Source: Acanthaster planci (taxonomy: Eukaryota; Echinodermata; Asteroidea; Valvatida; Acanthasteridae). From it: 64,000 nt of DNA. Shown here piece by piece: positions 11,101 through 20,100 of this stretch. The position numbers were made by a program, and so were the translations under genes. The notes below the pieces were generated by a model. That model was given only the letters and a program-made list of their open reading frames with translations. It was not told the DNA's origin and ran no database searches. Each line of letters starts with the position of its first letter. The first letter of the stretch is position 1. The stretch is taken from NCBI RefSeq assembly GCF_001949145.1, contig NW_019091379.1, positions 1,272,574 through 1,336,573 of the forward strand, read 5' to 3'.

Positions 11101-14100
11101 AAATGTGTCCTGAAGTTAAAAAAATCACATGTCAGATGTGACTGGGACATGAAAGGGACCCCTAATTTTTGGAATGACCCATATATGCAGTCATGCCACA
11201 CTGTTAACTGGCATACCATGAACTGTACCAAATTGAATCACAAGAGGGACGTGTACATGACACGCCACCATCCGTATCCCAAGCCTTCAGGCAGATCTTG
11301 TGTCGTCTCTTTGCCAGGATTCGTGCGAAGGTGCTGCCAAGGAAAGAGTGAAGAAGGCCTTTGTAGGGGGCATCAGGGAAGAGACCACAGAAGATGACCT
11401 GAAGGAGTACTTCAGCAAGTACGGCACCGTCACGGAAGTCAAGATCCCCACAGATAAGACTACGAAGAAGCGGGGATTCGCCTTTGTCACCTTTGATGAT
11501 CATGACATCGTCAACAAGATAGTCGGTTGGTAGAAGTGCTGTTTGTCTGTGAGCGATTTCATTCCAAAATTTTGTATAGCAATATCGCCATACAGTTTTC
11601 TTTCTGTATAGCCAAAATTGATTTTTTTGTAGCCAAAAAACTAGGGGTTGGGGCCTAGCTTGCTCTACGCCACAGATTTACGCTGTGCTGGTGTCCGGTT
11701 TGCATTCCGTCTACTGTGTCTTTCAGCGCAGTGGCGAGAACCAATCTCATGCACGAAAGCTGCACGTGATGTTTCCACAGTGAAAGCTTTCCAAGATGCA
11801 TGTGCACCCAGCCTACTATCTTTGCGTATACATATGTACGTTTGTGCGTGTGGTCACTGTGGTACAGCAATCGCGTTGTGGGATTTTCGTCCTATTTTGA
11901 CTTAGTTTACCAACTATCGTTTAGATCACAATTTTTCAAAGATCTCCTTTTTTCATTCTTTGATTGGAAATCTCCTTCACAAATTGCAGCACAAATTGCA
12001 TCTGGCAACTGCGATTTAATTTTGAAAATGGATTGCACAATTGCCCAAACATATCGCAAAATGCGATGTGATAAAAGGGAAATTGCTAAATAGTTTGTCT
12101 CTGGCCATGCTGGCAGCGTGTCAAAATAATTTTTTAACCCTAACACTCCTCAATCCTTCACCTGTTTGAGGACTGAGGAGTGTTAGGGTTAAAACCGATA
12201 CTGGTCTATAGGTATTTTAGAATACAAAAGCTTTGCTTGGTATTGACTATTGCTGGGCTCCAGCCAATGTTTTGGAAGGCCGGTGCTCCTACATTTTTCC
12301 ATGTACAGAGAATATGTGCCATTTTGTGGGAAAATTGTTTTCAGTCTAGAAAGTATCATGAAAATTCCCAGCCAGAGGATAAAGGGGTCATAGATTAACT
12401 CTCAACATGCCACCTCTGTGCTTGGAAATCTCCAGAGCCTTCCGAGATCCTTCCCTCTGCCGGATACAAATGGCACATTCTTTATGTTTTAACATTTTAA
12501 GGATATCATCATTTCCTACGTAAAGCAATAGGTTTTGAGATCTTCACATTCTGTCCCCTATCCCACTGAAGTCTCCAAAACTGCTGTGTGGATTTTGAAG
12601 ATTTCTGTGAGGGCAAGGATTAATCCTAGCCATTCTCAATCCTCCAAAAACCCTCTGAGTGGTTTGGAAGATTTTGGAGGATTGAAGCTTTCTGGTTTCG
12701 AGGGATACATTTTCATAAAGGTTTTTGGCTAGACCATGTGTCGTTTATGCTCAGCCATTCACAATTAGGGCATTTTGTACAATTGAAGTCATTATACAGT
12801 GTTTATAAATAATAATACATTGGGTTAGGGCAAAACCCATAATAGATATTAACCCTAACCCTTCATAATACTGCAAATTACTACTTGTAGTAAAATGTAT
12901 TACTGAGCGCTGTCGCTTGTAAGAAGACATGACTTTATTGTTCTGTGAAGCCATAAGATACAATAGATAAGACAATTAACCATACAGTGCTCTGGCACTA
13001 TAAATGCATGGCTTTATTGTTCTCTTTATGAGTAACAATGGAAGTAACCTAGCCAGAAGTAGTAATCTGTAGCACTAGGTCCTTCAGGCTCAGACTGTTA
13101 CTTAGTATTTTGTAGCACTGAGTAGTAAAAGCCAAACAATATGCTTGGCGGTTAGGGTTAACATCTCCCAAACACGAAAAGTGCACCTTGAAAATAGTTT
13201 GTGGTACCTGCTATTACACTTGACACGGACTGGCTAGTTGACCCCGGCAAGCTAGCAGGTCTAGTGGTTAAGACATCTGCACTCGTTAGCATGAGGTTGT
13301 GGGTTCGAGTCCCACCTGAGTATAAAGCTTGTGAATTTTTTGGCAAGCTCTTGGACGAGCGCTGAGTATACAGTGTAAAGTACATATACATTGGGTACGG
13401 GCAAAACCCGTATAAATTAAACATCTCCCCAACGCAAAAAGTGCATTTTGAAAATGAAATCATTCGCAGTACCCAAAGATATGATTTGCTCTGTCTCACC
13501 GTGATGACAGGAATTTTTGGTACCTGGAGATGGACTGAAGATGTGTCCAAGCCAAAAGAGCTTAGAGGGGTTGGAGCAAGATGGAAGATCCTCTTTGTTT
13601 TGCCCCGATTTGTCACAGGGTACATTTGCCCTTTCTGCACCCATGCGGTCACAGCGATAAACCCAAATTGAACCCCAACTTAACAGAAAGCTTCTGGTGC
13701 CTTTGTACAGCAATAAAGACGCACTACATCAAGGACAGACGGTGCGAGGCCAAGAAGGCCGTGCCTCGGAATGCGATCAGCAAGAAGGATGGACCTGACA
13801 ACTTCGGAGGCGGCAGTAACTTTAGAGGGGGTTCAGGGGGTGAGTGTATAACAAGGACTTCTGTCCTTGCCACTGCTTGCTTAACAGCTGGTCCTGTATT
13901 CTCTCTAAAGTTTGAGCTGAAGAAAAAAAAATACCAAAATGAAACAAGGGGAATGAAAAAAAAAAGAAATATTATTGCTCATTTGGTTCTTGGAAATAAC
14001 CGTGCCTGGCAACATGTGGGTTTAAGATATGCAATTTTTTTTACTGTGCCAGACTCTTTAAAAAAAGCATGTTACACATTTCTTTTGCTAGTAAGTTATC

Positions 14101-17100
14101 AAATTTTTAACTTTGATCATTGTGTTCAGCAGCACCAGAAACATTTACTTCATGGTGTACCATTCATGGAAATTGAAGAAAAATACTCAAAAATAGTCCC
14201 ATTATAAAAGCATTCAACTGGTTGAGTCTCTTTGTGTTAGCTCTTTATTAACAGTAATTGTTATTGCGACTGTTATTTATTTCTGGTAATGACACCAAGG
14301 ATTCCTCAAAAGCACCCTAGGCACTGTAGCTCGCAAGCCTGAAGAAACCTGTAGGGATGAGACAGTGAGAAGCTGTTGCAGTTGTAGAGGTGGGAGAAAA
14401 ACCCCAATGGAATATTCTGGGTAAAACCCAACAAAATCAGGTCGGGACTGAAAACCAAATCCACATGTGGACCGAGCAGGGAATCGAACCCGAACTGCAC
14501 AGATGGAAGCCAAGGAAAGGTCTGCTACACTAACCTGACTCCTATGCTAGAAAACTTGTGTTTGAATTTATTTAGAATCCCACAGCGAATGTTGAAAGGG
14601 TTGTCATTTATGGGCCTTCATCTGATTGTTCCAGTAACTTTAGTTTACATTTTGAATGTCAGATTTTGGAAATAACTTCAGCAACGACAGAGGTAACTTT
14701 GGTGGTGGTTTCAACAATGGCGGAAACTTCAGCAGTGGGCAGGGTTTTGGAGGCAATTTTGGAGGGAACCAAGGATTCGGGAACAACTTTGGAGGTGGCG
14801 GGGGAGGATTTGATGGTGGAAGCTTTGGCAACAGTAAGTGGTGAATGGATGTGATACAAAACATGGTATAAAGGGCAAATAATTTACCGTCACCGCAACG
14901 TTTTTCCTGCATGGGCAACTGCTTTTGCAAATTTGCTGTTGTAAATTTTATTTACACTGGTCATCTGGTTCAGTTCTTAATGCAGTAGAACATGGTTATA
15001 ACGAACCTGACGGGGTCCACACCAGATGTATGTTGCCATTAGGTATAGTAATTTTCAGTCACAGACCCAGGCACCTGTTCTGAATTCTGGCCCATATTTA
15101 AATGTGTGCTGGCCTGCCCCACAAAATGTTTCAGTATGAGGATTTGGGGCCCAAATCTACATGCAAAATAAACAAGATAAAATAAATAAAACAATTAACA
15201 ATAAAAAAAAAAAAAGAAAGGGGAAAAAAATCTGGTTTTTTTATTATGTTTATCTCAAGTTTTCCTTGGGTCACCGCTTAAAAACTGCACGTTAAGTATG
15301 TGGAACGAATCTATTCCTGCATGTATGGTCTTGCGTACATGCATAACGTATGCAAGAACCCGGTTGTAACCATCTGTCTTTCTTTCGCCGATTGGGGGTG
15401 CACTTAAGCTCAGGATGGGTTATGTCCGAAGTCGGCAACGAAATGTCAGGCAAGCATATCTGAAAACGATCAAAACTCAAGATATTTATCAAAGATTTCT
15501 TTGAGTCAAGTAGCAAATGCTACTGTCTGTCTGTGCATTTATTTCCGGTTTTGGTGGTTTTTAAGCTCAAATCTGCCAGCTTTGCAGCAATTATCAGGAA
15601 AACTTTTCCGCCTTCCGGTCTACATGGCTGTCTGTAGCTGTGGAACGTAACACACACATTACATGTACCGGTATATGCGATGTGCATGTATGGTACCCAC
15701 TAGCGATGCAGAGGGTGCCACGTGTTGGCCGATGTTCCATCATGGGTGCGATTTTCCCCAACATTGAGTTATTTATCTTCAGTTCTAAATATGTTTCTTA
15801 TATTTAAAATAAATTTGTAATGCTCAGTTAAAGTGCACAGAAAATTCGGAAGCCAAGGGAGATGTTTGGCATTTCCGAATGTTCAGTACAGCAGTGCACA
15901 TTAAGGTGACGTTCAACTGTAGTCGGTTAGTGTGGAAAGTTTCCTCACAAATTAACCAAATATTTGGTTCACAATTTGAACATGAAGCCCCCTAAAACTT
16001 CAACAGTGCCCTCTTTTGCCAGGAAAAGTGTAAAAGGTTGAAAAGTGTGCTTATGATGAATTCAGAGGAACCAGCTTAGAGATGGTTAGTCCTCTTGACC
16101 CCTTCACGGCGGGATTATTTTGACCGCAACTGCTGGGCCGTGGCATGCCATGAATAGAGGGCTTTGTCCAGCAGCAGGCCCCATTGAACCAGCAGCTGCA
16201 TGGTGAATAGACTGTATGTGTGGCATGCACTTATCCTCACACAACGGTGCGGTAGTAGCAGTCCTCCGTAGCGGAAGGGTTAGAAGGCCACTAAAAGACC
16301 TTTGGGTTATTTTTGAGATTGAGGGTTTTGGAGATAGATTAACTGTCTAAAAACACAAATAAAATTGATTTACCAGCTGAAACTAATACCACAAGAAATT
16401 ACAGGAATTTTCCTGCAATGCCGAATCTGGCCAATTTCCGAAAAGCGCGAGGTCAACTTCAGTGTTTACGTTGGGGCTTGTGAGGTCAAGTACAGATGCC
16501 ATACGTTCAACACACACGTGTACAAGGAGCATTGTGTTCGCGTCCGTGTGCATAGATCCCAACGCAAAGGGTAACAGACCAGCTAAATGCTGTGGTAGAA
16601 ACAGCTGTTACTACACAAGTTACCAGACCACGGTTCCGCGTCGTGCATTAGTCCGATGTTTGTGAGCTCACTTGTGCCCCTGGTAGAATTCCGTCGGTAA
16701 GTTTGGCGTTTTGCAGGAGATTTGTAGACAAAATGTTAAGTTCCTCTAGCGACGAACCCATTTCGCGTTATAGCAGTGAAGAAGAACTGTTTGATGTGGA
16801 GGACAGTGACAGGGAACCCGTTGTTGAAGTTTGTGGTGCCGAGCCCTACAGATACAAACCCGTAGCGGCCCAGCGAGAAACTGTGGCGGATGCTGACCGC
16901 GTTGCTGCAAGGGCCCATGTCGGACAGCAAAACCGGCCTGGCAACTCTGAGGGGTTAGTATATTTTGTATTTCATCAGAGAGCGATAAATCTGGTGTTTA
17001 GTTTGCTCAATCATTTCTTGGTTTGAGGAATGAATTTCATACTCGGCTGCCTTATTCATGAAGATGCCGACCCCCTACCCCGTTTCTTCACCATTCGCAC

Positions 17101-20100
17101 TGGACATGAAATATGCTATACATGTATATTAAAAAACAGAGAAACTACTTCAAGAAAAGGCAAATCATGCATGTACATGTGCTTTGTAGAGCTATAAGCT
17201 TTTATAAACATTGCTTACAATGCAAAACTTGTAATATCAAACCTTAGGTTATATCCACATTAAATTATTTCTACCCGGAAAATATTAATGAAAGTGTCAG
17301 TGTTATTAGAATGACAAAAATCACGTCACATTTTGTCCGACAACCACACAGAAAATGAAAGCAATTGCACTCACTCATTCATGGGGTGGTAGAAAAAAAG
17401 CACTCTTTTCTTGAGAAGTAGGCGTACATAATTCTGTTTCATGAATATTTGAGATGTACATGTATATTTGACTTCAGAAAAATGACCCAAAATAGCAACG
17501 TCAAGTTGTACATGTACATGTGTAGGCTTGTAAAAACCTCACAGTTATTCATGGAACATGTATATATATGCATTTGTTGTGCATTAAACATTCTCCATTT
17601 TTTCCTGGAAAATCTACACCCTTTGTACATGTACCTGGCAAATCATTTCATGCTTATCCCTTTCTTTTCATTACAATAAGGTGTCGGTGTGGAAGATGCG
17701 CTCCACACAATGAACTGGTTGATTGCAAGTGCTGCCACGAGTACCCGTAAATGATGGCTAAAGTTGCTGAAGAAAACCTCACATCCACCCAGTGCCTAAC
17801 GGAGTACCCATGGTTCGAGGCAACCTGCCTCAACCCAGGAACACTCCAGACTGCCTGCTATGGATATAGACATCAATACGGTGCCACAGCCATTGAAAGG
17901 GAGTGACAAGTAAGGGGCTTTTACTCTTAGAATTCTACACCAAGGCCAAGTATCGAACTTATATTTATGTTTTACGTTATGGCAACGTTAATTTGGAGGG
18001 AAAAAAAGGAAAGGGCATGTGATGCACTTTGATTAGGCCTGAAGCTTACTGGAGTATAACTTGACAAAGAAACAAAAAATCAATTGTACACACTGTTGGT
18101 CTGTTTTCATTGCAAGAATGGAATACACTCGCAGGTTGATTCGACTGAGCCCAAACATCTTGTGAAATGAAATGATCTTAGAAAGTCCATGCAATGCAGT
18201 GCCATCCATAATCAGTACCATTCACCACGAAATACCAACAGATTTTAGTTCATCAGGAACTTGTCAGACATAATTAGCTATGCATAGACATGTATGTGCA
18301 CGTACATGTACCTGCCTTGCATACGATGCTACAGTTTTATTTCACAAATTGTAATAAAAAAGCAATCACGCTCTTTGAATGGAACCAAGCCATTTGTTTA
18401 AACAATTTTCCTGAAGGCAACATTGTATTAATTCATATGTAAATATGAACTGCTACAAAGGATTCATTCTGGTCTCCAGGTGCAAACATTCAACATTTTC
18501 TCAAAATCAAATGCTAATGCATGACCGTGTGGCACTGAAAAATTTGAATAAGGGAGCTATTACTGGTGTTCATGAGTAATGGAAATGTGGACCTTTTTTT
18601 TCAAAGAGAACAATATTTGACGGTGGACTTGTCCCAGTGCCCTAATTATCATGGTACTCGTCTCTTTTTCAGGAAATTTCGGCATGTACTTGTAGCATAC
18701 CGTCAAGTTGTAAGATGGTGCTGGGGATACCTGGGGAAGCCCAGCAGGATACCTTTGCCATCTTGTGTCATGCCAATTGCACCTATCCAAGTCCAGATGG
18801 TATTTATTGAGGATTCAGCTACCCATCCCTGCAGGAACTGTAGAGTGTTTTCCAAGAGCAGAAGTCTACGATATACATGAAAAGAAGTGTTTTGACTCAG
18901 CCCCAATTTAATGTAATACTTAATTAAAATACATTGGTGAAGAATTGTTATTTGCTCTAATTTAATTGCTAGTGAACAATGCCATTCTTAAAGATATCAT
19001 AATTATTAGCCTAATGATAGTTACAATACCTTACATATATAATGGAAATTTTAAAGCATTTAGGACCCATGTTGAAGATCCCCACTGACAAAGCCTCTAT
19101 CTTTGATTATCCAGATTTCTCCTGATCGTGTCGCAATTCAATTTGTCCCTGCTCTGAGTTCTCTCTTCTTGTGTTTTTAGAGTAACTCTTGTCATTTCGG
19201 CACCTATTTTGTGACAGTCTGACCCATCATTCCTGCACATGTAAATTCTTGAGACAGGTCAGCCCGAAACCTGCAGTTTTTGCACACGCGACCTTTTGAG
19301 GTCACAAGCTGGCATGCACATTTATGGTCTTGAACCCCAAATATTACCCCCGCCCCTTGTAGATGGGACTGAAAAAAAATCCTGGGTCTTTGACGGTTAA
19401 TATTGAATACTTCCGGTTAGCTCCTTATCTTCAGTGTTGTGGCTGTTGGACTTCTGAGGTTTAGAAGGATTGGTTCTTCAACAGTTGTGATTTAGCGAAA
19501 TGCATTCATGCTTTATTACTCTTTTGTCGTGGGTGTTTCACCTGAAGTGCGATGACAGCATAGTCTCATCAAATGCATACCAAGTGATTAAAACATGTAA
19601 AATTGAAAATCACTTGCATGTACATGTACGTAGATCTCCTTGGTTGTACAGAATATGAGACCACAAATAGCTGACTGCAGTGGCGTAATAAACGCAGCTG
19701 TTTTATAAAACGTGCACAACATCACGCTCAAATTTATGTCTGTGTTTATTTTTGGTACATTCGCAGCATCAGAGAATTTTGTATTAATGAAGGCTTCATG
19801 GCAAGAATGCAAACCGAGCCCACACGGCGAAATGGGTTTGATGTTACATTGTTTATACACTCGTAACCTTTAATTCAGCCTTGGTGAAACATGTAGTAGG
19901 AGTCCACCACACTGCTTTATTTTTTCTCTCTTCGCTAACTCAAGATGATGACAGCATTGCTCAAAGGAGTACATGTACTCATATAGATGCATTAGTCATC
20001 TCCAAGGAGCCTGAAGAAAAAATAACTGAAAGTTTAGGGTGGATGCATGACTTTGGCAGGAGGATCCTTTGCCAGAAGGCCTTGATTAAGGGGGTTACAG

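Larger units (their letters stand above)
11526..13710. other. hnRNP intron 3, repeat-rich
   Basis: Contains a strong hairpin at 12132-12194, a tRNA-derived SINE near 13240-13375, and a duplicated unit. The words GGGCAAAACCC and AACATCTCCC with AAGTGCA(C/T)(C/T)TTGAAAAT occur at 12820-12855 plus 13160-13195, and again at 13390-13465. No exon is supported. The acceptor of exon 4 follows TTTGTACAG at 13702-13710. Confidence 0.5.

Noticed and set aside
12132-13160. Interstitial telomere array
   Set aside because: Only isolated TTAGGG-like words occur, never in tandem.
13248-13320. Functional tRNA gene
   Set aside because: The T-arm and B box are good, but the acceptor stem does not pair and a diverged copy exists at 53190, so it is a SINE head.
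13158-13652. 164-codon minus-strand open frame
   Set aside because: It is the antisense reading of a tRNA-derived SINE; the peptide GGTRTHNLMLTSADVL is a known kind of artefact from such repeats.
17904-17906. TGA after AIERE as a fourth lesion in the ballast pseudogene
   Set aside because: A donor at 17903 (GA|GTGACA) removes it and joins in frame to the exon at 18673.
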